Source of the DNA: Abditibacterium sp.
GTDB lineage: Bacteria > Armatimonadota > Abditibacteriia > Abditibacteriales > Abditibacteriaceae
Length of the DNA stretch: 64,000 nt
Assembly: GCA_030448265.1 (NCBI GenBank)
Contig: JAUJNG010000003.1
Location: 62,001 to 126,000, forward strand
Reading direction: 5' to 3'
The notes beneath the pieces are model-generated. The model was not told the origin of the DNA. It saw nothing but the letters and a program-made list of their open reading frames with translations, and did no database searches. The stretch's first letter is position 1; every line of letters begins with the position of its first letter. This document shows, one piece after another, positions 1-8,818 of this stretch. The position numbers and the translations under genes were made by a program.

Positions 1-1214
1 ATGTCGATGCCATGCCCGAAGGCACAATTTGCTTCGCGCAGGAGCCGCTCCTGCGCGTGCAGGGGCCGGTTTTGCAGTGCCAGCTTTTGGAAACGGCCCT
101 TCTCAATATCCTCAATTTTCAAACCCTGATCGCCACCAAAGCGGCGCGCATCGCTCTGGCGGCGCGCGGCGAGGCGGTGCTGGAATTTGGCGCGCGGCGC
201 GCGCAGGGCATCGACGGCGCGCTTTCGGCGAGCCGCGCCGCTTTTGTGGGCGGCGTGGCGGCGACATCGAATGTTTTGGCGGGAAAATGCTTCGATATTC
301 CAGTCAAGGGCACGCACGCGCATTCGTGGGTGATGCTTTTCGATTCGGAGTTGGAGGCTTTCGAAACTTACGCCGACGCTTTGCCCAATAATGTGGTGTT
401 TCTGGTCGATACCTACGACACCCTCGAAGGCACGCGCCGCGCGGTGGAAATCGGGCGCAAACTGCGCCAGAACGGGCACGATTTGCTGGGGATTCGGCTC
501 GATTCGGGCGATCTGGCGTATCTCTCGATTGAGGCGCGCAAAATTTTGGACGCGGGCGGCTTTCCCGATGCCACAATCTTCGCTTCGAACGATTTGGACG
601 AACATCTCATCGCCTCTTTGAAAGAGCAGGGCGCTCAAATCGCGGTGTGGGGCGTGGGGACGCGGCTGGTGACGGGGCACGACCAACCGGCGCTGGGCGG
701 GGTTTACAAACTCACGGCGGTGCGCGACGCGGCGACACAAAAGTGGGAGCCGCGCGTCAAAATCTCGGAGCAGAGCATTAAAATTTCGACGCCTGGGGTC
801 ACCGGCGTGCGGCGTTATTTTTCATGCGTTGGCGGCAAGTGCCAAAACGTTGCTGACGCGATTTATGAAATCGGGAGCGAAACGATGGATGGAGCCTCGC
901 CAAACGAGGTTTTGATCGTCGATCCGCTCGATGCGCTGCATCGCCGCCGCGTGTCGTCGCAGTTGGAGTGCCGCGAGCTGCTGGAAAGCGTGATTCGAGA
1001 CGGAAAACGGGTCAAACCGTCGCCCTCGCTGCTCGAATCGCGCGCCCGCACGCTGGCGGAGCTGGAGGGTTTTTCGTCGGGCATCAAGCGTTTCGTCAAT
1101 CCGCACCAATATCCGGTCGGGTTGGAAGCGGGGCTGCACGAAAAGAAAATGGCCCTCGTGCTGCAAGCGCGCGAACCCAGAAGTGCGACGCCCGATTTCG
1201 CTGTTGAACGCTGA
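1..1214 (+). CDS. pncB: Nicotinate phosphoribosyltransferase, 5'-truncated by window edge
   Basis: Catalyses nicotinate + PRPP to nicotinate mononucleotide, the entry step of the NAD salvage (Preiss-Handler) pathway in the cytoplasm. The frame is open from the first bases, and family sequence ([19 protein letters not shown]) runs upstream of the first ATG at position 12. The gene therefore begins outside the window and this is not its start. Recognisable blocks are [37 protein letters not shown] followed by GTHAHSWVM (phosphoribosyl/phosphate-binding region with the family His), and [13 protein letters not shown]. About 400 residues are visible against roughly 450-490 in full-length relatives, so some 50-90 N-terminal residues are missing. 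It ends at TGA and is followed by two hairpins. No partner gene is visible. Identification is firm. Confidence 0.93.
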   Translation, partial: VDAMPEGTICFAQEPLLRVQGPVLQCQLLETALLNILNFQTLIATKAARIALAARGEAVLEFGARRAQGIDGALSASRAAFVGGVAATSNVLAGKCFDIPVKGTHAHSWVMLFDSELEAFETYADALPNNVVFLVDTYDTLEGTRRAVEIGRKLRQNGHDLLGIRLDSGDLAYLSIEARKILDAGGFPDATIFASNDLDEHLIASLKEQGAQIAVWGVGTRLVTGHDQPALGGVYKLTAVRDAATQKWEPRVKISEQSIKISTPGVTGVRRYFSCVGGKCQNVADAIYEIGSETMDGASPNEVLIVDPLDALHRRRVSSQLECRELLESVIRDGKRVKPSPSLLESRARTLAELEGFSSGIKRFVNPHQYPVGLEAGLHEKKMALVLQAREPRSATPDFAVER

Positions 1215-1229
1215 AAATTTGCGAAAGTC

Positions 1230-1245
1230 GCCTCTGGAAAGAGGC
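1230..1245. other. Short hairpin after pncB
   Basis: Perfect 6-bp inverted repeat GCCTCT-GGAA-AGAGGC, 16 nt after the pncB stop. No T-run follows, so it may be an mRNA 3'-end structure rather than a terminator by itself. Confidence 0.4.
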
Positions 1246-1280
1246 ACTGTGTGAGAATAAGGCTTAAAATAGAAAATATG

Positions 1281-1300
1281 GCCCGATTTGTCGGGCTTTT
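1281..1300 (+). terminator. Rho-independent terminator between pncB and cpaF
   Basis: Stem GCCCGA, loop TTTG, stem TCGGGC, followed by TTTT. It lies about 65 nt after the pncB stop and 80 nt before the cpaF start, separating the two transcription units. Confidence 0.75.
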
Positions 1301-1382
1301 GTGGTGTGGCTGAAACAAAACGCCTGCTCCTTGAGGCGAATCGGCCCCCAATACCTCATTTTTCACCTGTTCTGGAAAATCC

Positions 1383-4097
1383 ATGTCTCTTTTTTCCCGC
1401 TTGGATCGTGTGCGCGACAAGGCCAAAGCCGATGCTGAAGACGGAGTGTTCGCCGTCCCCGACCTGGGGACGCGCGACACGCCACAAACGCCGCCGCAAC
1501 CGGTCGCGCCCGCCGCAATCAATTCCTCACCCGAACCCGTTGCCGACGGCGTCACTGCGCCGCTTGCGCCCGTCGCTCAAACCGAGGTCGTCGAAACCGA
1601 AATCGTCGAAACCGAGATTGCTGAGACTGCGGTTGTCGAAACTGCGGTTCTAAGTGAGGCTGCGGCGCCTGAAATGGCGGCGCCCTCTCCCGTTTCGCCG
1701 CCCCCTGCGGCACCGGCGCGGGACTTGATGGCTGAAGCGATGGTTGAGCCGGAACCCAAGTCAGCAGTCGAAACGGAAGCGATGGCCGCGCCGGAAGCAC
1801 AAGCCTCGGAAACGGTGTCTGAGCCGGAAGCGACGCAGCCCGCCGCGCCCGCGCGCACACCGTTCGACCGTTTGATGGCCAGTCACAACGAAGCGCCCGA
1901 CGAAGCGGACGCGGCGCCTGTCGCCGAGCCGATGGAAGAGCCGCCAGCGTCGCTTGCGCCGCCAACTGTGGTGCCCGATTTCATGGCATCTCCACCGCCT
2001 ATGAGTCAGGAACTTGAAATCAGCCGTCCTGCGCCGCTCGATGTCGCGCCTGAACCCGCTCCGCCCGTGAGCGCGGCGCCGGAGCGGCCTTTTAGCAGCC
2101 GTTTCGCCGGACGCGCGGGCCTCGACCGCGATGTCGAAGTGGGCGCTTCCCTGGCGCGCTCTGGCGAAGAAACCGAAGGCGAACCGACGCGGGCGCCTCT
2201 GGCCCGCGTGGAACACGACGCCGCGCAGTCGGATCGCGAGGCCAAAAATCGCTCGCTTTACCGCCGCAAACATTTGATGTTCGATTCGGTTCTGGGCAGC
2301 CTCGATCCGCGCCTGATGCAAAACCCGACGCGCGACGCGCTGCGCCCCGCCGTGGAAAAAGGCATCGATGCGGCGCTGCGCGAGTTCAATCTGGGCGTGG
2401 AAGCCGCCGAACGCACCTGGCTGGTCGAAGAGTTTTTGCGCGAAACCACCGATTTCGGGCCGCTCGTCACCCTTCTGGACGACCCTGGCGTCAATAAAAT
2501 TCTGGTTTCGGGTTCCAATGACGTCGCCATCGAAAAACTGGGACGCATGGAGCGCACCGGCATCTCGTTTCGCGACGACGACCATCTGCTCTCCATCATT
2601 CGCCGCCTGGCTGAAACCGTCGGCGGGCGCATTGACGCCAAAGTGCCGCTTCTCGACCGGCCGCTTCCCGATGGAGCGCGCGTGCGGGCCAAAATCCCGC
2701 CCATGGCGCCGCATCCGACCCTCACGCTCGAAAAATCGACCGGCAATCCGTTCGTGGTTCTCAAGCGCCAGCAGGCCGAGCGCGGGCGCGGCGACAACCT
2801 GCCTTACGCCCAACTCCGCGAGCGCATCCAGCAGCGCTTGGTGCGCGAATTCGAAGGCGATTCGCTGTCCACCACCAATCAGGAGCGCTTGCGCGGCCAG
2901 GTCGAGGAAATGATCGGCGCCGTGATTTTGGAAGAGCGAGTCGCCGTGACGCGCGCCGAACGCGCCGCGCTCGTGATGGACTTGCTCAACGAAATCGTCG
3001 GTCTGGGGCCGATTGAGCCGCTCCTCAACGACCCCGAAGTCGATGAAGTCATGGTCAACGGCCCCTACCAGATCTACGTCGAGCGGCGGGGCAAATTAGA
3101 GCTTTCCAACCAGCGTTTTCGCGACAACGCCCATGTGATGCAGGTCATCGAGCGCATCGTGGCGCCTCTGGGCCGCCGCATCGACGAAAAATCGCCGATG
3201 GTCGATGGCCGTTTGCGCGATGGCAGTCGTTTCAACGCCGTGATTCCGCCCCTCGCGCTGTCCGGCCCGACGATGACGATTCGCAAATTCGCGCGCGATC
3301 CGTTCACCATGACCGATCTCATCAATTTCGGCACCCTGACGCGCGATTCCGCGCAGTTTTTGCAGGCGGCGGTCGAAGGACGGCTCAACATCGTGGTTTC
3401 GGGCGGCACCGGAAGCGGAAAAACCACCACGCTCAACGTGCTGTCCTCCTTTATTCCCACCACGGAGCGCATCGTGACCATCGAAGACGCCGCCGAGTTG
3501 CAGATGCGCCAGGAACACGTCATTCGCCTCGAAACGCGCCCGCCCAACATCGAGGGCATCGGCGAAGTTTCGATTCGCGATTTAGTCCGCAACGCGCTGC
3601 GAATGCGGCCCGACCGTATCGTGGTGGGCGAATGTCGCGGCGGCGAGGCGCTCGATATGCTTCAGGCGATGAACACCGGTCACGACGGATCGCTCACCAC
3701 GGGGCATAGCAACGGGCCGCGCGACACGCTCAAGCGCCTCGAAACGATGGTGATGATGGCCGGTTTCGATTTGCCGGTGCGCGCCATCCGCGAGCAGATC
3801 GCGATGGCGGTGCAGCTCATCGTTCATCAGGAACGAATGCGCGACGGCAAGCGCCGCATCACCGCCATCACCGAACTGGTGGGCATGGAAAGCGACGTCA
3901 TCACCATGCAAGACCTTTTCCGCTTCGAGCAGGATCGCGTCGATGACGAAGGCCGCATCATCGGGCAGTTGGTGCCCACCGGCCTGCGTCCCAAGCATTT
4001 CGATACCATTTTGGATAACGGTGTCGAGCTGTCGATGGAACTGTTTCATCCGCGCAGCATGACCAACGGGGCGCGGGCGCGGCTCGAACAACAGTAG
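1383..4097 (+). CDS. cpaF: CpaF/TadA-type secretion ATPase with duplicated N-terminal subdomain
   Basis: Cytoplasmic hexameric ATPase expected to power Tad/Flp pilus assembly with the TadB and TadC membrane proteins encoded next. Of 904 residues, about 1-270 are low-complexity Ala/Pro/Glu/Val sequence. A CpaF-like N-terminal subdomain at about 358-461 (FGPLVTLLDDPGVNKILV ... KVPLLDRPLPDGARV) is followed by a second copy at about 541-650 (LGPIEPLLNDPEVDEVMV ... KSPMVDGRLRDGSRF). Only the second copy leads into the ATPase core: Walker A GGTGSGKT at 674-681, the Asp-box-like IEDAAELQ, and MRPDRIVVGECRGGEALDM. Usual CpaF proteins are about 450-550 residues, so the front half is extra. The start is the first ATG after the pncB terminator; its ribosome site is weak. 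TadB follows after 34 nt. Confidence 0.93.
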   Translation: MSLFSRLDRVRDKAKADAEDGVFAVPDLGTRDTPQTPPQPVAPAAINSSPEPVADGVTAPLAPVAQTEVVETEIVETEIAETAVVETAVLSEAAAPEMAAPSPVSPPPAAPARDLMAEAMVEPEPKSAVETEAMAAPEAQASETVSEPEATQPAAPARTPFDRLMASHNEAPDEADAAPVAEPMEEPPASLAPPTVVPDFMASPPPMSQELEISRPAPLDVAPEPAPPVSAAPERPFSSRFAGRAGLDRDVEVGASLARSGEETEGEPTRAPLARVEHDAAQSDREAKNRSLYRRKHLMFDSVLGSLDPRLMQNPTRDALRPAVEKGIDAALREFNLGVEAAERTWLVEEFLRETTDFGPLVTLLDDPGVNKILVSGSNDVAIEKLGRMERTGISFRDDDHLLSIIRRLAETVGGRIDAKVPLLDRPLPDGARVRAKIPPMAPHPTLTLEKSTGNPFVVLKRQQAERGRGDNLPYAQLRERIQQRLVREFEGDSLSTTNQERLRGQVEEMIGAVILEERVAVTRAERAALVMDLLNEIVGLGPIEPLLNDPEVDEVMVNGPYQIYVERRGKLELSNQRFRDNAHVMQVIERIVAPLGRRIDEKSPMVDGRLRDGSRFNAVIPPLALSGPTMTIRKFARDPFTMTDLINFGTLTRDSAQFLQAAVEGRLNIVVSGGTGSGKTTTLNVLSSFIPTTERIVTIEDAAELQMRQEHVIRLETRPPNIEGIGEVSIRDLVRNALRMRPDRIVVGECRGGEALDMLQAMNTGHDGSLTTGHSNGPRDTLKRLETMVMMAGFDLPVRAIREQIAMAVQLIVHQERMRDGKRRITAITELVGMESDVITMQDLFRFEQDRVDDEGRIIGQLVPTGLRPKHFDTILDNGVELSMELFHPRSMTNGARARLEQQ

Positions 4098-4131
4098 GCG
4101 AGAAACCTGGGTGAGTTGAGGGACTAATTTT

Positions 4132-5172
4132 ATGATTGTCTGGCTCATTGGCTTGATGTTTTTGGGTGGTTTTGGGCTTATCGCCGCCGGATTTTTCGAA
4201 CGGCAGGCCGAGGCGCCCGAAGCCAATATCGCGCGGCGCATCAATCGTATCGCCAACACGCCGCTCGCCGGCGCGACGCTTCCTGGCGGGCTTCCCGCCG
4301 ACGCGCAGCGCGAGGTTGACCGCGTTTTCGCGCGCGAAGAAGAGGAGCGCATTCGCAGCGGCAGACGCAAAACCACGTTTTTGCCCACGCTCTCCAAATA
4401 CACCGATGCTTATGTCTGGCTGGGACGGCTGGAAAATGATTTGATTCAGGTGCGCTCGCCCTGGCGCGCGACTGAAGTGGTGACGCTCAGCGTGATGCTG
4501 GGGGCGATTGTGCTGGTGGCGTGTCTGGTCTCGGGATTAGACATTTTCGCCCTGCCTCTCGCGGCGGCGATGCTGCTGTTGCCGCGCTTTTACGTCAAAG
4601 CGCTGCGCGCCGCTTACTATCGCAAGTTCGATGAGCAGCTCTCCGACGCCTTGATGCTGATGTCCAACTCGCTGCGCGCCGGTTTTTCGTTCATGCAGGC
4701 GATGGAAATGGTGGCGCGCGAAGCACCCTCGCCCATTTCCGACGAGTTCTACCGCGTTACGCAGGAAATTGCCATCGGGGTGGGGGCGCCCGAAGCGCTG
4801 CAATCCATGACCGAGCGCATCAAAAGCGTCGATCTGGCGCTCGTGGTGACGGCGGTCGTCATTCAGCGCGAAGTCGGCGGCGCTCTGGCGCAGCTGCTCG
4901 AACTCATCGCGGCGGTAATCCGCGAACGCCAGACCATCAAAGGCGAAATTCGCACCCTGACGGCTCAGGGCCGCTTGACAGGTGGAATTCTGGGTATGAT
5001 GCCCTTCACGGTCGGTTTTTTGATCTGGCTGACCAGCCGGCAACCTGGCGAACCTTCTTTTATCGACCCGCTTATAACCACGCAACTCGGCAACATGATT
5101 CTGGCGGGCGCCGTGCTGTGGCAGATGATCGGTTTCTTCATCATTATGAAAATCGTCAGCATCAAAGTTTGA
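4132..5172 (+). CDS. tadB: TadB-like inner-membrane platform protein (T2SSF domain)
   Basis: Integral membrane protein expected to form, with TadC, the platform that the CpaF motor acts on. The 346 residues open with a hydrophobic helix (LIGLMFLGGFGLIAAGFF), followed by a soluble charged stretch and a helix pair at about 115-160. The GspF-type cytoplasmic domain contains FDEQLSDALMLMSNSLRAG, which is typical of TadB, and VIQREVGGALAQLLELIA. Two C-terminal membrane helices end the protein. It lies 34 nt after cpaF and 72 nt before tadC on the same strand, so the three genes are almost certainly one operon. The ATG is preceded by GAGGGAC at a usable distance. Length and domain order are normal for the family. 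Confidence 0.92.
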   Translation: MIVWLIGLMFLGGFGLIAAGFFERQAEAPEANIARRINRIANTPLAGATLPGGLPADAQREVDRVFAREEEERIRSGRRKTTFLPTLSKYTDAYVWLGRLENDLIQVRSPWRATEVVTLSVMLGAIVLVACLVSGLDIFALPLAAAMLLLPRFYVKALRAAYYRKFDEQLSDALMLMSNSLRAGFSFMQAMEMVAREAPSPISDEFYRVTQEIAIGVGAPEALQSMTERIKSVDLALVVTAVVIQREVGGALAQLLELIAAVIRERQTIKGEIRTLTAQGRLTGGILGMMPFTVGFLIWLTSRQPGEPSFIDPLITTQLGNMILAGAVLWQMIGFFIIMKIVSIKV

Positions 5173-5244
5173 GTTTCTGAAAACGGACTGCCTGGTTTGG
5201 CAAAAAACCTTCATTAACCCTCCCCATCGCGGAAATTTCCTCCC

Positions 5245-6156
5245 ATGCCCGAAGCTCCTCCCCTCCCGCCGCCTCCTGCCGCGCCGCGTCCCAAGCGCGG
5301 CGGGCGTGTCACCGACCGCATTTTGCCACCCGAAATGCGCCATCGCGTGGTGCAGGAACCTTTTCTGACGCGTGTTGTCGGCCCCAAGCTGGAAAAGCTG
5401 GCCGAAACCCCTGGCGCCTTTGCGAGCATTTTTCGCATCGACGATATTCGGGTGCGATTGCTGCGCGCCGGATTTCCGATGGGGTTGCGCGCCCAGACGT
5501 TTTTGATCTTGAAAGTAGCGGGCATTCTGCTGGGCGCCTTCTTTTTCATGCTGTATCTGCCGATTCTCAACGAGGTCGTCTTTTCGCCCCAGTTCGGTTT
5601 TGCGATTCCGCTCACCTTTTTGCCCCTGGCCGGCGTTCTGGGCGCGTTTTACGGCTTTCGGATGCCCGACATCTGGCTCGCCTCCAAAATTCGCTCCCGC
5701 CAGAAGGCGATTCAGCTCGCTCTGCCCGACATGATCGACCTGATTTCAATCTCGGTCGAGGCTGGACTGGGCTTGATGTCGGCGATTCAGCGCATTTCCG
5801 AGCGTTTCAACAACGAACTTTCGGAAGAATTTCTCCGCACGCTTCAGGAAGTGCGACTGGGCCGCACCCAGACCGACGCGCTGCGCGACATGGTGAAACG
5901 CGTCGATGTGCCCGATTTAACCACGCTTTTGACCGCCATCGTGCAGGCCGAACTGTTGGGTCTGGCCGTTGCCAACGTGCTGCGGGTGCAAAGCGAACGC
6001 TTGCGCGAACGCCGTTCGCAGCGCGCCCGCGAAGCCGCGCAAAAAGCGCCCATCAAAATGACGTTTCCGCTTGTGCTGTTCATTTTTCCGGCGCTGGGCG
6101 TCGTGATTATGGGGCCGGCGCTGATTCGAATCATGTTCCAGCAGAACACGTTTTAA
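5245..6156 (+). CDS. tadC: TadC-like inner-membrane platform protein (T2SSF domain)
   Basis: Second membrane platform protein of the Tad/Flp system, paralogous to TadB. The 303 residues begin with a proline-rich cytoplasmic stretch (residues 1-18). A positively charged region precedes two closely spaced membrane helices at about 88-140. The T2SSF domain has the TadC-type signature ALPDMIDLISISVEAGLGL, then FLRTLQEVRLGRTQTDALRDM. It ends with a hydrophobic helix (FPLVLFIFPALGVVIMGPAL). The proline-rich start resembles the low-complexity N-terminus of the CpaF partner. It is the last gene of the operon and a strong hairpin lies 24 nt after its stop. No pilin, prepilin peptidase, secretin or TadD/E/G gene adjoins it. 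Confidence 0.92.
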   Translation: MPEAPPLPPPPAAPRPKRGGRVTDRILPPEMRHRVVQEPFLTRVVGPKLEKLAETPGAFASIFRIDDIRVRLLRAGFPMGLRAQTFLILKVAGILLGAFFFMLYLPILNEVVFSPQFGFAIPLTFLPLAGVLGAFYGFRMPDIWLASKIRSRQKAIQLALPDMIDLISISVEAGLGLMSAIQRISERFNNELSEEFLRTLQEVRLGRTQTDALRDMVKRVDVPDLTTLLTAIVQAELLGLAVANVLRVQSERLRERRSQRAREAAQKAPIKMTFPLVLFIFPALGVVIMGPALIRIMFQQNTF

Positions 6157-6180
6157 GCGATTGAGGAGCGAAAAAGAGGC

Positions 6181-6217
6181 AAAACCCGAAGTGAACCGCG
6201 TGTTCGCTTCGGGTTTT
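6181..6217 (+). terminator. Terminator of the Tad operon
   Basis: Perfect 11-bp arms AAAACCCGAAG / CTTCGGGTTTT with extra pairing (GAAC/GTTC) near the loop, 24 nt after the tadC stop. The T-rich 3' arm and symmetric A-run make it potentially active in both directions. Confidence 0.8.
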
Positions 6218-6299
6218 GTGCTGTCAGGGCAACATTCGGGCTTTACGTTTTTGCACTTTGCGGGGAAACTCTGCCCAAATTCTTCACGTCCCCTTGTTT

Positions 6300-8675
6300 A
6301 TGTCTTCCCCCGCTTCTGCGCTCGCGTTGCCTCTGACCAACGAAATCGGCGCTACCGACGCGATTTCCGCGCTCGCGGCGACCGATCCGGTGCTGCATCT
6401 GCCGCGTGACGAAGAACATTCGCCCGCCGCGCAGACCGCTCGCACGCGCGTGCGCGCCCTGGTCGAAAAAACCCTTTCCGCGCGCCCCCAGGTCGATGCC
6501 CAGCTTCTGGAGCGCGCCTACGCCTTCGCCGCCGAAAAACACGAGGGCGTCACGCGCATGACGGGCGAACCCTACATCGAACATCCCATCGCCGTCGCCG
6601 GAATTCTGGCCGAACTGGGCATGGACGACGTTTCGATTGCCGCCGGTTTCCTGCACGACGTTCCCGAAGACTGCGGCGTGTCATTCGAGGAAATGTATGA
6701 GCGTTTCGGCGCCGATGTCGCGCATTTGGTCGAAGGCGTTACCAAACTCAAGAAAATCAACTTCGATACCCAGACCGAAAAACAGGGCGAAAACCTGCGA
6801 AAACTCTTTCTGGCGATGGCGGGCGACGTGCGCGTCATCATCGTCAAGCTCGCCGACCGTTTGCACAATATGCGAACGCTCGACCCCTTTCCCGACGCCA
6901 AAAAACGCGAGGTTTCCGCCGAAACGCTCACTTTTTTCGCGCCGATTGCGCACCGCTTGGGCATCTGGCGCATCAAGTGGGAACTCGAGGACCGCTCCTT
7001 CAAATACCTCGAACCGCAGGTTTACAAACAGATTTACGCCCTGGTGCAGCGCACGCGCGCCCAGCGCGCCGCGCAGGTGCTGGAGGCGACGAGCGAATTG
7101 CAGGAACGCCTCAAAGCCGAGGGCATCGAAGCCGAAGTCAACGGGCGCCCCAAGCATTTCTATTCGATTCGCCAGAAAATGCTCAAGCAGGGCCTGCAAT
7201 TCAACGCCATTCACGATCTTATCGCGCTGCGCGTGATTTGCAACACCAAAGGCGACTGCTATCACGCTCTGGGCATCGTCCACGCGCTGTGGCAGCAGGT
7301 GCCGGAGATGTTTTTCGACTACATCGCCACGCCCAAGCCCAACAATTACCAATCCCTCCACACCAAAGTTCTGGACGGCAACGGCGAGCTTCTGGAAATC
7401 CAGATTCGCACCGTCGAGATGCACCGCGAAGCGGAATTTGGCATCGCGGCGCACTGGCGCTACAAAGCCGAGGGCAAGGTCGAACTGTCGAATGAAAAAG
7501 CGTTCGGCGACCGCCTGCGCTGGCTGCGTCCCGTGGTGGAAATGGGCCTCGAAACCGAGGGCGATTCGGCAAGTTTTCTGTCCAATTTGCGATTGGATGT
7601 CGGATCGGAACAGGTTTTCGTGATCACGCCGCACGGCGACGCGCTTTATCTGCCGCAAGGCTCGACGCCGGTCGATTTCGCCTACCGCGTCCACTCGGAA
7701 ATCGGCTCCAAATGCACCGGCGCCAAGGTCAACGGGCGTCTGGTGCCGCTCAACTACAAGCTGCACAACGGCGACATCTGCGAAATTCAGACCTCGCGTT
7801 CCAGCAAAGGCCCCAAGCGCGGCTGGCTCGATTTCGTGGTCACTTCGCACGCCAAAAACCGCATCAAAGCCTTTTTGCGCCGCGAAAACTTCGAGGACAA
7901 CTACCGCTACGGCCTGGAGCGGCTCGAAAAAGCGGCGCGCTCCGAACGCCTCAAAATCGCCGGTCTGGTGGGAAGCGAGGCCCTCGACAAGCTGGCCGTT
8001 GAACTGGGACAAAAAGGCGCTTCGGAGCTGATCGCGGCCATTGGCTACGGCGAATTTTCCGCGCAAAACATTCTGGGCCGTTTGCGCCCCGAACTCGCGC
8101 CGCAGCCCAAAACGGCGGAAAGCGGCGATGGTTTATCGGGCACCGCCGCGACGCTGCTCAATCGCCGCCCAAAAACCACGGAAAAAGAGGTCGAAGGTGG
8201 GCAGGGCGAGATGGAATTCGCCGCGCCAGGCGAGCTTTATCTCGATCCCGACGCTTCCGGCGATTTGCTCTACACGCTGGGGCGCTGCTGCGCGCCGATT
8301 CCTGGTGACGAGGTGCGCGGCTACGTCACGCGCGGGCGCGGCATCACGGTTCACCGCGCCGACTGCGCCAACCTCAAACACTCCGAACTGCGCGAACCCG
8401 ACCGCCTCTTGCGCGCGCAGTGGTCGAGCGAAACCGAAAAACCCTATCAGGCGCTCATCGCCCTCGAAGCCATCGAGCGCACCGGCCTGTTAGCCGATGT
8501 CACCGCGCTCATCGCGGCACGCAAAATTAACATCAATTCGGTTAACACCTATCCGCTCAAACACCACCGCGCGCGCCTGAATCTGGCCGTCACCATTGGC
8601 AGCGCGAGCCAACTGGACGAACTCATCGACATTATCAGGGCGGTCGAAGGCGTGACCGAAGTGCATCGCGTTTAA
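6300..8675 (+). CDS. relA: Bifunctional (p)ppGpp synthetase/hydrolase (RelA/SpoT homologue)
   Basis: Makes and degrades the stringent-response alarmone (p)ppGpp. The open frame reaches 6216, but that extension would begin inside the Tad terminator, so I choose ATG 6300 (791 residues). Domains in order: HD hydrolase with His95 and H119-D120-x-x-E123-D124 (HDVPED), intact and thus probably active; synthetase from about 280 (GRPKHFYSIRQKM, then DYIATPKPNNYQSLHTKV and EIQIRTVEMHREAEFGIAAHW); TGS from about 439 (VFVITPHGDALYLPQGSTPVDFAYRVH, shown in part); a zinc-finger/helical region with GRCCAPIPGDEV; and a C-terminal ACT domain from about 717. This is the full architecture of the single long RSH of most non-proteobacteria. 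It appears monocistronic. Confidence 0.95.
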   Translation: MSSPASALALPLTNEIGATDAISALAATDPVLHLPRDEEHSPAAQTARTRVRALVEKTLSARPQVDAQLLERAYAFAAEKHEGVTRMTGEPYIEHPIAVAGILAELGMDDVSIAAGFLHDVPEDCGVSFEEMYERFGADVAHLVEGVTKLKKINFDTQTEKQGENLRKLFLAMAGDVRVIIVKLADRLHNMRTLDPFPDAKKREVSAETLTFFAPIAHRLGIWRIKWELEDRSFKYLEPQVYKQIYALVQRTRAQRAAQVLEATSELQERLKAEGIEAEVNGRPKHFYSIRQKMLKQGLQFNAIHDLIALRVICNTKGDCYHALGIVHALWQQVPEMFFDYIATPKPNNYQSLHTKVLDGNGELLEIQIRTVEMHREAEFGIAAHWRYKAEGKVELSNEKAFGDRLRWLRPVVEMGLETEGDSASFLSNLRLDVGSEQVFVITPHGDALYLPQGSTPVDFAYRVHSEIGSKCTGAKVNGRLVPLNYKLHNGDICEIQTSRSSKGPKRGWLDFVVTSHAKNRIKAFLRRENFEDNYRYGLERLEKAARSERLKIAGLVGSEALDKLAVELGQKGASELIAAIGYGEFSAQNILGRLRPELAPQPKTAESGDGLSGTAATLLNRRPKTTEKEVEGGQGEMEFAAPGELYLDPDASGDLLYTLGRCCAPIPGDEVRGYVTRGRGITVHRADCANLKHSELREPDRLLRAQWSSETEKPYQALIALEAIERTGLLADVTALIAARKININSVNTYPLKHHRARLNLAVTIGSASQLDELIDIIRAVEGVTEVHRV

Positions 8676-8818
8676 GACTGCCCCCAAATGGCAACTACCG
8701 TCCGTCCAGAGAATAATGACAAGCAACTATTAGCATTTTTAATTCTGGGGAGCAAAAAGGCTGTTCTCCCGTCGCTAAACCCGTTAACCTTCCCTTTTGC
8801 CCCAAAAGGACTTATTTT

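Noticed and set aside
1761..2813. Long minus-strand open frame of 350 codons inside cpaF
   Set aside because: Antisense shadow of a well-supported gene in G+C-rich DNA; the product is Arg/His/Gly-rich without family features.
6681..8066. 461-codon minus-strand open frame opposite the RelA/SpoT gene
   Set aside because: The plus-strand protein has all catalytic motifs; the opposite frame is a codon-bias artefact.
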